DNA from: Amaurobius ferox
Taxonomy: Eukaryota > Arthropoda > Arachnida > Araneae > Amaurobiidae
Assembly (NCBI GenBank): GCA_951213105.1
Contig: OX578136.1
Span: 158,528,678 to 158,592,677 of the forward strand
DNA: 64,000 nt
Reading direction: 5' to 3'
Shown: positions 33,940 through 45,384 of the stretch, piece by piece
Position numbering within the stretch: position 1 is the stretch's first letter
Layout of the letters: every line of letters begins with the position of its first letter
The notes under the pieces: model-generated
Database searches by the model: none
What the model saw: only the letters and a program-made list of their open reading frames with translations
What the model was told of the DNA's origin: nothing
Translations under genes and position numbers: made by a program

Positions 33940-34735
33940 TTGTGCCGCAATAAACCCTCCAATTATTTTTACTTTTTGTGTGAGTCCTGAAAAGAATATT
34001 TATTAATTATTAAAGATTAGACCAATTTAAACTTAACAATAACATTTATAAAAGATACAAAATACCTATTCAATTCCAATACATTAACTATTCTTCCTAT
34101 TAATTATTTATTAAGATAGAATGTGAGAGGGGAGCACATGAGACGCTGAACCATATACCTAACGTATTTATTAACCTGTGGATGATTGATGAACACATAC
34201 CTTCAATCTGGGCCTTGTTAGCAGCACTTGGTCAATCTCGTCTGTAGTTACCGCATCAACTCAAAGTGTAATGCCCACTCGTAACTTCATTGAATACTGC
34301 TAACTGACACACTCTACTTATTTCATGCTATTAGGCATCTTCCTTAAGTCATTTTAGTATATCGCATTTTGAAGTCACAAAGTCATGATTGTCTTATTTC
34401 TGGTCTGCTCTTGTCTCAAAATTCCATCTGTCTTCGTTATTTCTCAAAGTATGCATATGATCTCGTTCGTTGGTCTCAGGCTGTGGTTTTCATCGGTGCG
34501 TGTGGGGGGGGGGGGGGGGGGAGAGAGTAACTCCGCCTTTACTTCTTTTTGGCGCTTACTGGTTACTCCTTACCCAATGGCATCATTGCACATTTTGTAC
34601 GGCCCATCTTAGCCCCTCTGGTATGGCACCCCTAAATTTATAGTATTTTGACCTTTAGATTCAAGTCCTAATAAACCCTGGTGCCAGCCAGACTACAGCT
34701 TTGTTTGCCGTTCTGGGAATCATAAATTTCACAAA
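33940..34735 (+). repeat. Repeat family F, copy F3 (diverged)
   Basis: Begins TACATTGCTTGTTGTGCCGC then AATAAACCCTCC, matching the F1/F2 start (TACATTGCTATCGTGGCCGC). It ends at TAAACCCTGGTGCCAGCCAG then CTTTGTTT, matching the F2 end. The middle is hard to align. Contains an 18-base G run. Confidence 0.45.
34504..34521 (+). repeat. Poly-G tract, 18 bases
   Basis: An uninterrupted run of 18 G followed by AGAGAG. Similar G/C runs of 9-13 bases occur at 37181, 38971, 56586, 57243, 59703 and 63282 in an otherwise AT-rich window. Confidence 0.95.
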
Positions 34736-36639
34736 TAAAAGTGCCTCATGTGAGAATAATTTCTGGTCTCACAATATCATTCTTTCAGGGCAGCAATGGG
34801 CATAGGGAGGTCCGTTTTCGCTGTTAATAAAATTCACTAGTATATTCGGTGTTGATGGTCCTATAAAATCTATAGAATATTATAGTATAGATAGAATCTA
34901 TAGTATCAGCATCTATACTATCAACTCTATCAAGAGATTCATCCATGCTAATTGTTCCACAATAAGTATGATTTAAAGCTCTGAAGTGCTTTTCGACAGA
35001 TATTTTAACTATTAACCTAAGGCTATTGAATAATCGTACTTATCAATTCACTCTACATTGCATTCCCAGAAAAGACGCATTAGAAAATACTTTGCACGCG
35101 ACGTCACAACCTGTAAATCTACTCCCTACCAGCCATATCGGATGGGAAGATCGCTTCGCCATCCTATATTAGAGTATGCTTTTTGTTGTTTGAAGATTCT
35201 GTTATACAATTTCGTAGCTTTAAAATGATTAGAAGGCTATGCCCCTTGCTCGCTGGTGCTGGCAAACCCTTATAAATCGCTTCCCGTCTCAAGGAGTTTA
35301 TTCCCCTAATCTCTAGCATTTGTTAAGCTCGTTTCGCGAGCTTTTACGTACCGCCTACTACACACGCGTAATGCGTCCGCCAGGGTTATACTCCTTGGCT
35401 ACTGACACTCACCAATACCCGGGGCTCACTTTGCAAGCTCTCGGAACACATAACCTCCCTCGATCCCCCTACTTGCTGATGTTTGCCATCCCCTTGAGCT
35501 GGGGTCTGCATCCTCTGTTCGTTTCCGCTCAGTAACCACCGAAGTTCACATCGCGAGCTTTTTAGTCCTTCCTGCTACAAAAGCGTAATACGACGATATG
35601 TGCTTGTTCGCTAAAACTCTTTAATATCCGGATATCGCCATTTTACCCCATCCGTGAAGTGCAATTATGTAAATGTCAGTTACATATTTGTAACAATAAG
35701 ACATTTAAAATCTAACGATAACGTTAGGCAACAATAACGAAAGTCTTAACAGCTTTAGTATTAGAGCTCTGAAAAATAAATTTATATTTAATTGTTTAAA
35801 TCAATTACTTAAATATAACTTCTTTTGAAATGGCAACAATAGGTTAAAGCATTTAAAATTTACTTCTTTTGAAATGGCGACAGCGTTTTCAACAATGAAA
35901 GATTAGATTTTGAAGATAAATTTTGAAGAGTTGTTCAAAAGGAAAATAATTCATTGGTTTCAAAAATAGTTAAAATAAAATTTTGATTTCAAAACTGTAT
36001 AAATTTTACTCCGATTAGAGCCAAATACGAGGCAATATATGGAACAGTATTCTAAACTGCCATGCAAAATTGCAAATCATTTGATGTCATAGGTCTGACG
36101 CTAGCCTTGACAGAAAAATTTAAAAGGATTTTGTCAGCGGCAGCAGTGGCTGTCTGTTTCTTAATACAGAGAGTTACAATAGGTATACCCATTGTTACAG
36201 TACAATGCTCACAATAACCGGTACTATTTCTCAGTACATCTTTCTCGAAGGCATATATACATTAATATTTTTATTGCATTTTATAACAACTGAATCCATT
36301 ACCATGTCCGAGTTTATATCATCCAACATGGCGAAGTAAACCACAATGGCGTCATATTGTGACGTACTTGCAAATTGTTAATATTGTTTCATAGTTACAA
36401 AAGTTATGAGAAATCTTAACTTTGTTTAACGACTTCTATCGTTCCCTCTAATTGATTATCGATTTTTATCAAACGAACTGCCCTATAACAAAAATGTTGA
36501 CAGATGTTTAATACTTGCAATATAAAGAAGGCTAACTCAAACAGATTATTTTGAACAACTCTTTCATAAATTAAAGCACATTTTAAAAACGCAGCTTACA
36601 AATATCTTGACAAACTGAAACATTCTAAGATCGAAATTA
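34736..36639. other. Unassigned; contains a duplicated 45-bp block
   Basis: 35100-35650 is less AT-rich. A block CGCGAGCTTTTACGTACCGC ... GCGTAATGCG (about 35334-35375) recurs with changes at about 35552-35595 (CGCGAGCTTTTTAGTCCTTC ... GCGTAATACG). The 71-codon frame at 35320-35535 is unrecognised. No gene seen elsewhere. Confidence 0.4.
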
Positions 36640-37165
36640 TTTCACTCGTGAAATTTTACTTTGAAGATTACCAGAAAAATATATTGGGGAAAATATACTC
36701 TTCCAATTAAAAACGTCAAAGTAATTAAACATCAGAATTACTTTCAGAAACAATTCCATAATCATTGACTCAAGTTCACTAGGCCATGAAATATCGCAAA
36801 AGAACAAAAAACAAAGCAAATTCTGGGATAAGTCTTAAACTACAATGCCTGTCTCGGCATTTTAAAGCTTCCGAACCATTTTTCAGGATATTGTTTCGAA
36901 GTCATTTTTATTCTCTCAACAGGAGTGTCACCAAAAATAATACAATAATAGTTATTTTTATAGCCTAACATTTCGCCTCCGAAATTTTCAATCTTTTCTG
37001 AGAGTCCATTAAGGTGCTCGGAGAGAGAGAGGGCTCGATTTCTTTTAATCTGCTTGAGTTGTCGAGGTGATTTCAAAATTCAATCTTATTATTACTGAAT
37101 GACCCGTATATTGAAATTTCAATGAGGTAGAATCGTTCGCCAAGGATGGACAATCAGATCTATCC
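36640..37165 (+). repeat. Repeat family G, copy G3
   Basis: Contains CAGGATATTGTTTCGAAGTC, TTTCGCCTCCGAAATT, TCTTTTAATCTGCTTGAGTT and TGAATGACCCG...GAAATTTCAATGA in the order found in G1. Overlapping frames on both strands are shadows. Left edge approximate. Confidence 0.5.
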
Positions 37166-37264
37166 GACACAAGGCCTACACCCCCCCCCCCACTTCGAAT
37201 CTATTATTTCTCCTCATTTTTAACATTTTCCAACATAGTTGAAAAGTGTTTATGACTTGAAAGT

Positions 37265-38085
37265 GGTCATTCTGTCTGTCTGTCTGTCCGTCCGTCCGCA
37301 CGATAACTGCCACAAAAATGACTTTATCAAAATGAAATTTTAGTATGTTGTAGAGACGGCTTGTGGGACATATATAAATAATATCACCCAATTAGTTATG
37401 GATTGAACCCGGGTTTATAAAACGAAATACATTGAACCCTTTGGGACCTCATTTTTCAAACATTTTTTAAGTAAACTTAAAATTCACAAATTGCTTCGAA
37501 AATGTTAGAAAATATTCAAATTATTCCATAAAATATGTCAGCAAAATATGTTCGTAAGTTTTTTAAATAAGAATTAAAATAATAATCGTACCCATATTAT
37601 TTGAAGAGATCACGTGACCCACTTCAAAATAAAATATAGCATCCATCTTTTTTTTTCCCCCAGTCTAAAAATCGTGATTTTAAATTTATATTTCGTGTTG
37701 CATTCGTCCTAAAACCGCTTTATTTTATCGTGTTTTCTGTGCGTCTGTATTTTGTGGCAACGTAATTACAATATTTTTTAGGTTAAATGAGCATCAAACT
37801 TCGATTATTTCTACACCGAAGCCTAATTTTACTGGATGCAGAATGTAAACAATTGATTGTAAGATGAGTTGTGTAAGAATTGCTGAATTTTTTTCATGCA
37901 AAATTATTTAGCTCTGGAGTCTGGAATAGAAGTGATATGAATGAAATATTCATTGCTTTTACATAGAGAGCCAGAAGATTTATATTTCGATGAGGTCTTT
38001 TGAAAAAGTTCACTTTTTTCAATGAAGTTTTAAGTTTACAAATATAATAAATTATTGTAGTACTGTGATAATTTACAATGTATCA
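37265..38085 (+). repeat. Repeat family H, copy H1
   Basis: Starts in a (TGTC)n-(CGTC)n run followed by CACAAAAATGACTTTATCAA. The inverted counterpart lies at 52930-53708; shared blocks include GATCACGTGAC(C/T), AAAACCGCTTTATTTT, CAGAATGTAAACAA, TTGTAAGATGAGTTGT, ATTGCTTTTACATAGAGAGC and ATAATAAATTATTGT. The order is fully preserved over about 780 bp. No protein frame. Class unknown. Confidence 0.75.
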
Positions 38086-38734
38086 GCTCTGAATGTATCG
38101 CATTTTAGAGATGTTTAAATAAAATTGCATTTCAGTTGGAAAGTGTTTCAAAATCAATGCTTATACATGATTGATCTTTCTTATTCATTTTAAAAGCGGG
38201 TGAGTCTATAATTTTTATGTATTTTAGTTTCCTTGTGAATTATACCTCATTTGCTAATGCACTTTTCTACATTTGGAAATCGTATTGAATGTTGTAATCT
38301 AGATTTAAAGTTTTAAAAGAGCTACGACAATAGGTCTTGTTGGTAATGAATGCGTAAATCTTTGGTAGTAAGAGCTTGGCAGAATGCATTTTAATTCAGG
38401 TAACTGAAATTTATATTTCGAATTTTAGTAAAAGTTTGAAGCTCATGAGAAAAATTAAGTTATTGTAATTATTAGATGTATATCTATTGCTGATTCTATA
38501 TTTGATATTTAAGTTTTAATCCTGTAAGGAAACGACTTTAATATAATAAGAGCAATTCCTGTCAAGTTCGTTATAATAAACGCAAGAACTATCAAGAGTT
38601 AAGAATTATTAAGAAATCACAATAATAAACATAGTATTGTAATTTTTTGATAACTCCTCTTTCATTGACAGATTCAATGCCAATGGAGAAGATAACCGTT
38701 AGCTTTATGCCTATTAATTCTCCACGACTGGGTT
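38086..38734. other. No feature recognised
   Basis: AT-rich spacer. Confidence 0.5.
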
Positions 38735-39055
38735 TCAATCTCCCATCCAGCAGAGCCACAGCCAGGGGCCACGTTCTCGACGGGATCATTCACCGGGCAG
38801 GGTCTGAAGAACATCCGCCAAGTCCGACCCCGGTCGTCGGCGAGATCTAGGCTCAGGTCAATGAATAGACACAGTCCGTGAGATCACAACCAGCTGGAAG
38901 GGTCCGGAGCCTTGCTGCCTCACCGGTGCGACGGCCGCTTCCTCGACAGCCGGTTTCTCCGATTATTATGCCCCCCCCCCCCAGAGTCGGAGGATCAAGG
39001 CTACAGAGCCAACATCCGTAAGCACCATCTGAGGGTGACCCGCCACGGGGGGGGG
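38735..39055 (-). repeat. GC-rich block, family I copy 2
   Basis: The minus strand of 38735-38850 resembles 27061-27195. The remainder (38850-39055) is GC-rich with C- and G-runs (38971-38982, 39047-39055) and no recognised feature. Confidence 0.35.
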
Positions 39056-39180
39056 CACTTTCACTGACAGTGCTTTGAGGTGGCTAAAATGTTGCCATTC
39101 TACTGCTTTCTGGAAAAAATTTTCATTGAAACATCTATTTCTCAGGAATTGGTAGAGCTCAAATAATGATTGCTTTGGAT

Positions 39181-39585
39181 TCAACATCTATGGGATTTCG
39201 GAGTTTTAATAAAGAATTCCACTTCCGTTTTTTTTTTCATTTCCGGATCAAAAATTTTCATTATACTTGAAACGTCAAGATCTGGAAGGTCTACATAGAC
39301 CTTTAGGACAATGTCCATTCCAGTCGGAAAAATCGAGAATCTGATCTTGTTGGATTCAGTCCTGCTGTTATTACTATATGCAAGGATTCCGCCTTCTGGC
39401 TCATCTGGAAATATTCTTGAGGCCTGCAAAGACTTTTTGAACTCCTCTTCACCTCTTTATCCTCCTTCAGGAAATCGATATTCCGATTCCGTTAGGATCT
39501 ATCCCGTGGATCTGGATGATAAATCGTTCTTTCCCTTTGAAACCGTTTTTTTTTCTTTCTCTGTAGCATCTAATTTGAGTCTGCA
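39181..39585 (-). pseudogene. Protein-like remnant of unknown family
   Basis: One minus-strand frame runs about 130 codons with two stops (at about 39493 and 39462). It reads ILTESEYRFPEGG, stop, RGEEEFKKSLQASRIFPDEP, EGGILAYSNN, then KIRFSIFPTGMDIVLKVYVD, LPDLDVSSIMKIFDPEM and EVEFFIKTPKSHRC before a final stop. Composition is balanced and not low-complexity, unlike shadow frames elsewhere in the window. I do not recognise a domain. It may be a decayed piece of a transposon protein, a host pseudogene or an exon. The 5' side is cut by a family B fragment at 39571. Confidence 0.35.
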
Positions 39586-39618
39586 GGGAATGTGATGTGC
39601 TGCCCACATCAGATTTTT
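39571..39618 (-). mobile_element. Family B 5'-end fragment (B3)
   Basis: Only the last 48 bp (TTTGAGTCTGCAGGGAATGT ... CCACATCAGATTTTT), equivalent to the 5' end of copy B2 at 40690-40737. It lies head-to-tail directly before B2. Confidence 0.75.
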
Positions 39619-40737
39619 TATTTCCCTGCAATACATGGTAATATATAGGGAAAGTATTGGAATCATGCCGAAAATCGCAACTCGAGTTTTCGACGGATCT
39701 ATACGTTTTAGGACCTCTAGAACACCAAAAGCTATATTTAGCGTGACGTCTGTGTATGAGTTTGTTTGTGTGTCTGTCTGTGCAATGTATGTATCCACTC
39801 TAACTCAGAAACTTGCTGTTGACTAAATTACCTCCTGTTTCGGCGAAGCCAATTCAGGACCAGTGACGCAGGAAAGAACGAAGAAATACACAAGACGAGA
39901 GAACAAAGTTTATTACAAGAAAGCATCACTGACGAATTTCGGAGGGGGTGCAGCTTCACATTTGACGAGGACCCAGAAAGGAAAAGACTGACTATATCCT
40001 CAAGAAACATCCATGCCTTATTCGGGATTCGAACCCAAGCCCACAAGACAGCATCAGCCGAAGACGCTATCCACTTCACCGCTTGGGTGGCAACTCCAAA
40101 ACTAATTGACATAATTTCATAAAATTTTATAGGCAAGTGACTTGCGGGTGATTTTGGTGCTAATTAGATTTTAGTAAGATTCGGGATAAAATAACCATCC
40201 TTTTCTTTTGCTAAATGATCCTCAAAAATCGCATGTATCCACGCTAGCTGAATAACTATAAATGACCAAATTTCACAAAATTTAGCAGACACGCCAGCTG
40301 TAGGTTACCCTGGTACTGATTAGATTTTAGTACAATTTGGAATAAAATAACCTGCCTATTTTACAAAATGGCCCGCAAAATTCGTCAAAAGCTAAAATAA
40401 AAGGCTACAAATGCTTTAATATATCAATTAAATGCTTGTTTTATATATGTAATTTTTGACAATAAAAATAATAAAACCGATCCCATTACTCTCAAACTAG
40501 CCGTTTTTGAGATATCTTAGTTTCTTTTGCATTTTTGCTACCCCGCCTTTGCAAATACGTTCAGTTACCAAATGAAAACGATAACTGAGATAAAAGTGCA
40601 AATTCAGAGTCACTTCAAATAATTATGTGTGTTATTTTGTGCAATTAAACTTAATTTATTGAATTATTAACGAAATAAAGATAAAATGAATTTGAGTCTG
40701 CAGGAAAAATCATGTGCTGCCCACATCATATTTTTTA
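39619..40737 (-). mobile_element. Family B element, copy B2, interrupted by a SINE
   Basis: Minus orientation. The 3' hairpin is at 39620-39656 (TTTCCCTGCAATACATGGTA ... GGGAAAGT), a TG-rich stretch at 39750-39790 and the 5' end TGATGTGGGCAGCACATGAT at right. The two 150-bp internal blocks of B1 (GATTTTAGTA(A/C)(G/A)AT...AATAAC) are at about 40166 and 40324. A tRNA-SINE (39830-40096) splits the element. Confidence 0.8.
39830..40096 (-). mobile_element. tRNA-derived SINE inserted in family B
   Basis: On the minus strand it begins GGAGTTGCCACCCAAGCGGT. An A-box-like GGTGAAGTGGATAGCG is followed, at tRNA spacing, by a perfect B box GGTTCGAATCC (40025-40035), then about 190 bp of non-tRNA body ending CGCCGAAACAGGAGGT. 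Family B copy B1 is uninterrupted at this point, which fixes the insertion. An imperfect duplication of the target (AAACTTGCTGTTGACTAAAT against AAAACTAATTGACATAATTT) flanks it. Different from SINE J. Confidence 0.75.
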
Positions 40738-40852
40738 TCAACATTTTATGATATTATTAAAGAAGTACTTTTATTGCAGTTAATTTCGACTACAGTTTAA
40801 GCCAAATATTAACCTATCAGTATGTGTTTTGTTTAATGTGGAAGTTGAATGC

Positions 40853-41803
40853 AATCTGATATGGACAGCACATGATAATATATATCACACACTCTGCACC
40901 ATATCATACACTCTGATATGGACAGCACACTTTTTAAGTATTCTTAAGTACTTTACTTTAAGTGTTTTAAGTACTTTTAAGTAAGATGAACAAGATCCCC
41001 GATACAATGTGTTTAACGTTGAAAAATATACTCACAGTGAGCGCTTTTTTTGGATGACAACATGTAAATTCCTTTTAAAGTACCAAACTAACTTATATTA
41101 AACGCAAATATAAGTTGACAATTGAAAGATCACTATAACGTCTGCTGAGCAATATACTCCATTACATAAAAATATGTTAATTATACTTTCATCCGTTTGG
41201 CGTCATTTTTCCAACTTTGGCGTCATTTTTGCCGATTTTGTGACATTTTCGTAAATTTTGCCCTATATTAAAAAGTCATGTTGGCGCTATTTCACCAAAT
41301 GAGTGGCCAATATCGCCAAAATTTTTACCAAGTGTTACATATTTGAAGATACCTACCACTATTCATTTTTACGTATTTTTTATAAATACGTTTATTTAAA
41401 AATAAGCACGATATCTTAACATTTTAAGCTAGCATTTTGAAGTTTGTGCCATTCGCTTTAAAACAAAAAATACGTACAAAATGATTATTCATTTAACATT
41501 ATTAAATGTCCTGATCTATGACTTTTTCAAAAATTCATTCGAAAATTTGGAAGGGATCCAGTAAAATGTGAATCAATTTGGCTCCAGTATTCATCGGTCG
41601 TAATAATATATCCAAATTACATTTGAAACTCTCCATTCGTTCGTGAGATATCAAATTCACAGACTCATGGACACACACACACACATCATCTAGTAAAGGT
41701 TCAATTTTAGTCAAGGATGCTTGAAACGCGCTCTTCAGTTGAATACTTGAATTTGAATTTTCGAACACGTCACATTTTACATTTTACTATGTATACATTT
41801 TAC
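40853..41803 (+). mobile_element. Diverged family A relative, copy A8
   Basis: The 5' head AATCTGATATGGACAGCACA occurs twice, at 40853 and 40911. The body follows family A order: GGCGTCATTTTT/GGCGCTATTTC modules at about 41210-41330, the TTCATTCGAAAATTTGG block, CCATTCGTTCGTGAGATATC, CA run (41670-41684), GATGCTTGAAACGCGCTCTTC. The 3' hairpin is decayed into a TACATTTTACTATG duplication. A segment at 41020-41110 (GGATGACAACATGTAAA) is shared with A9 (62870) but not with A1-A6, so A8 and A9 form a subfamily. Confidence 0.65.
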
Positions 41804-43137
41804 TATGTATGTTAGGTGTCATAAGGTAAAATTGTCCTTATCAAAATTACCACTATAGGACTTACCTATGATGCCGTCGCTAGGGGTGGAGCATATAAGC
41901 TCCAGGTTCTCAAGCTGGAGAGATGAACACACAAAATATAAATAAATACACTTGACTTAATTGATCAATTTATTTTAATATTTTAAGTTATAGATATCCA
42001 TTGTATCTTGAGTAATGATATTATTATTAAATCTATTATTAAAGACATATAACACTGACAATATTTCATTAATACATATTTAAACACATAATAACATTGA
42101 TATATATTTTTAAAAACAGTTTTTTTTAAGCAATCGATACTCAAAATAGTTCTTTTAGTTCAATATCTAAGAACTCGTTAATAGAATCTATTCTAACGAA
42201 CTGATTGTTCATTATTTGAATAATCGATAAAAGTGTGCCTTCCGTGCTAATTAGTAACAATTGAAAGTTGATTTACCTCTACTCTTTGTGTTAAGTACGT
42301 ATTCGTGCCATCTCAAAGACGTACAAAATTGTTGCACATCTCATACTTGCAACAAGCACATTCGATATACTTTTTTCACAAAACCAAGAAACATGATGTT
42401 AGCTCGTTCGAAAATTTGAAGTCGACTGAACTCTTTGGAATACGGCTTTGGGGCGCTTTTTTCTTTCCCCCATTCATTCCCTACCACATCTACCATTCGT
42501 TGTTGAAGCAGACGGGGATGACCCCTGTTTATGTATGCATTTGTTGTCATAGGCTCCCTCTGCAGCATTTAGATAGTTCATTATTTTGGTTGGCATCCGT
42601 AATTGAAATTACAAAATGTCGTGCACGCCGTACGACATTAGGAAAAGTAATACTTTTCTCATTAAAGTACAAATTTTATTTTGATGTCCATATTAATTAA
42701 ATTGTACTAATCATCGACCAAAAATATCAATAAAAACGGTTTTAATATCAGGTTTATTTCTGTAGTGCAAAAGTAGAAAATTTTAATTAAAGAATCATTA
42801 TTGCAGTATAGGCCTTAGAATAACCTTTATATACGACCAAAAATTTTATTATAATACATTTCTTAAACAATTTTTGTACTAAACAATTAAGATCTGTTTT
42901 TGCCGTGGAAATTTTTGCAATACCGCTATTCCCTCTTTGGATTCAACTGCATTTATCTATATTGAATTTTAAACAAAAAGTTTATATTTTTATTCTATGC
43001 TATATAATTTAATTAATTTGTCAGAAAAATCAATTTACTGGTCAGCGGTAATAAACTTGGTAACCCACCAGCCCACATTTGAAGATTCAGAAAATAGATT
43101 AATAGATTTATAGATAGATAATTAAATATCAATAAGT
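41804..43137. other. No feature recognised
   Basis: AT-rich. A 131-codon plus-strand frame at 42305-42700 shows no known motif and overlaps a 75-codon frame on the other strand; I do not call a gene. Confidence 0.4.
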
Positions 43138-43378
43138 TAAACTTTAAAATAAAGCCAAATTTGGCGAATTAAAGTGTCTTTAATAATAACACCATTTATG
43201 ACGTATTTAAAATTACAAATACAGAGGACGTCACTACGTCCTTCATCAGTGGTAAAGTAAATTGTTGAGTGACGAACATGATCACTTATACACAGCCCAC
43301 AACCGTGACACAAGATGTGCATATTGATCTTTTTAAAAGCGCTGCATTTAAAAAGCATTTTAATTGCAAAGTACAGAA
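43138..43378 (-). repeat. Repeat family K, copy K1 (uninterrupted site)
   Basis: On the minus strand it matches 44752-44921 plus 45662-45736: AAAAAGATCAATAT, CATGTTCGTCACTCAACAAT, CTGATGAAGGACGTAGTGAC, TTTGTAATTTTA, TACGTCATAAATGGTGTTAT and TTTGGCTTTATTTTAAAG. K1 shows the state before the pogo-like insertion in K2. It carries a hammerhead-ribozyme-like arrangement (see findings). Confidence 0.8.
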
Positions 43379-43685
43379 ATAACAGGGGATCATACAATAC
43401 AGGGTAACCAATAAGTGTTTCGTCCAAAGCAAAGAATAATGTACTACATATCTAGAAAATTATACAAGGGCTTAATACGCTGTGAGTCGTGAATGAGACG
43501 CCATGCGAAACTGAGGGTTTAAACGGGATCGAAATTACAATCGCGGGAAGTATGAATGAAAAAGGTTTCATAAAATAAAATGTTACGGGGTTATTGCAGC
43601 TAATTAATAAAAAAGTTTTACCGAGCATAGGATTAAAATTATCGTTAATAACAAAATGTGAGAGAGCAGCAAACAGTTTTTTTTA

Positions 43686-44612
43686 TTACTTTCCTTATAT
43701 ACATAATGTATAAGGAAAATATTGTGACGGGGTCGAAAATTCGAATTCGAGTTTTCGACGGGAGAGCACGTTTCAAGCATCCCTGATCACGAATCAAACA
43801 TTTTTGAAGTGATGTCTGTGTGTGTGTGTGTGTGTGTCAGTGGGTCTGTGGAGACGATAACTGACGAACTAATGGACCGATTCGAACGAAATTTGGTACA
43901 AAAATCACAATCCATAAACACTGGAAGCTTATTGTTTTTAAACGTAATCGAATGTTCAGAACCTACCTAAATTTTCGAGTGAAATTTTGAAAAAATCGTC
44001 AAAAAATCAAAACCACTAATAAAGTTACGCAAATAGACATTTCTTATGTAATTTTTCATTAGAAAACGATTAACATAAAATTTAGAACGCTAACATGAAC
44101 CGTTCTCGAGATATTTCACATTTTTAAAAAAAATTATTAAAAAGTCATATAAAACAAAAATATATATATATTTCCTATTGAGAAACATGTTCACTTTTCA
44201 TATGTAATACCATGCAATAAATTGGGTGACATCATTCTCGTAGATCTAGCTCGTTCCATTCATGAGAAAAGATACTTCGAGTAATATTTTTGTATTTGAA
44301 CGCCAAGTCATTTATCTGTTATAAGAATAGCTTATTTCTCCGTCAGTAAAGCTTGGCGAGATTTTGGCGACGAATTTAGCGGAATGTCGCCAACTTGGCG
44401 ACTTTTTGAAATGTTGCCAAATTAACGAAAATCTCGCCAAATGAAATAAAATGACGCTAAATCAATGAAAATGACGACTAATTGTCGAAAATTCAATATC
44501 TTGGAACTAATATAAGTATCTACTATAAGAAAAACCTATTTTTTGTACTGTAAATGTAGTAAATTTATTGCATTATATAAGGAAAGTCATGTGTTGCCCA
44601 CATCAGATTTTT
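43686..44612 (-). mobile_element. Family A element, copy A5
   Basis: Minus orientation and complete: 3' hairpin 43688-43721, TG microsatellite 43817-43838, GGCGA module 44352-44440, 5' end CATGTGTTGCCCACATCAGA at 44589-44608. Lies between the two family K copies. Confidence 0.85.
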
Positions 44613-44923
44613 ATTATTAGTTTCGCGATCATGCTCAGATCAACGAATACCGACTGTACGCTTAGTACTACCAATATAGAACTTATATTTGATATCGGGA
44701 AATAACAGAGGGTGCCCTGTATTTTATGATCCACTGTTATTTATTTATTATTTTGAAATTAAAATGTTTATTCTTATGTATCGATTTTAAAAAGATCAAT
44801 ATTCAAATCTTGTTTCAAGGTTGCGAACTATGCTCATGTTCGTTACTCAACAATTTACTCTGCCACTGATAAAGGACGTAGTGACGTCCGATAGCGCTCT
44901 CTCTGGATTTGTAATTTTACGTA

Positions 44924-45384
44924 AGGTAAGTGACCCAAATATGGGCACTACACCTAATATGGACACTGCTGTAAAAAGACACAGATATTCATCAATTATC
45001 TATCTCCGATATTTTAAAAAAACCACCAGAAAAAAAGGCTTTAAATTATCCAGCTGTAAGATTGGTGAAATCGCTTTTTCCAAAAGAAAAAAGGTACCCA
45101 AGCATAACGCAGCTGGCAAGTCCAAACGAACAGCTAAGCCGAAACCAGCATCCAAGCTTAAACCCAAGACAAATGTAATATCAACTGTTGCAGCTCAGCC
45201 GTCCTGCAGTGGTGTGTCCAGTTCAAAAGAGTCCTGCTATTGTGTACTGTGTCGTCGAGAAAAACAATTAGACATGATACAGAATAATACGTGCCGTGTT
45301 TGGGTACATGAAGAATGTTGTGGCCTTACAAGTAAGGAAAAATTTTATATTTTTGTATGTCCATCTTGTGCCAACTCTGATTAA
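44924..45384 (+). pseudogene. C-terminal remnant of a pogo-like transposase
   Basis: The frame is open from before the left inverted repeat to the TAA at 45382-45384. The part inside the element is about 150 residues: a basic Lys/Ser/Pro-rich linker (KSKRTAKPKPASKLKPK) and a cysteine/histidine cluster at the C-terminus (CYCVLC ... CRVWVHEECCG ... FVCPSC). This resembles the PHD-like zinc knuckle at the end of some arthropod pogo/Jerky-type transposases. The second CxxC appears as NNTC, so one zinc ligand is lost. HTH_Psq/CENP-B DNA-binding and DDE domains are absent. The apparent start at 44821 lies in host repeat K and is not native. Confidence 0.65.

Noticed and set aside
37380..37420. tRNA-like B box (GGATTGAACCCGGG) in family H1
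   Set aside because: No matching A box at the right distance and no cloverleaf.
42305..42700. 131-codon open frame as a gene
   Set aside because: No recognisable motif, atypical composition and an overlapping frame on the other strand; expected by chance at this window size.
43399..43440. Possible mariner end (ACAGGGTAACC) after K1
   Set aside because: No partner inverted repeat was found within 1.5 kb.
44821..44923. Start of the 187-codon frame at 44821
   Set aside because: This part lies in repeat K, outside the transposon; the frame is fused by chance through the left inverted repeat.
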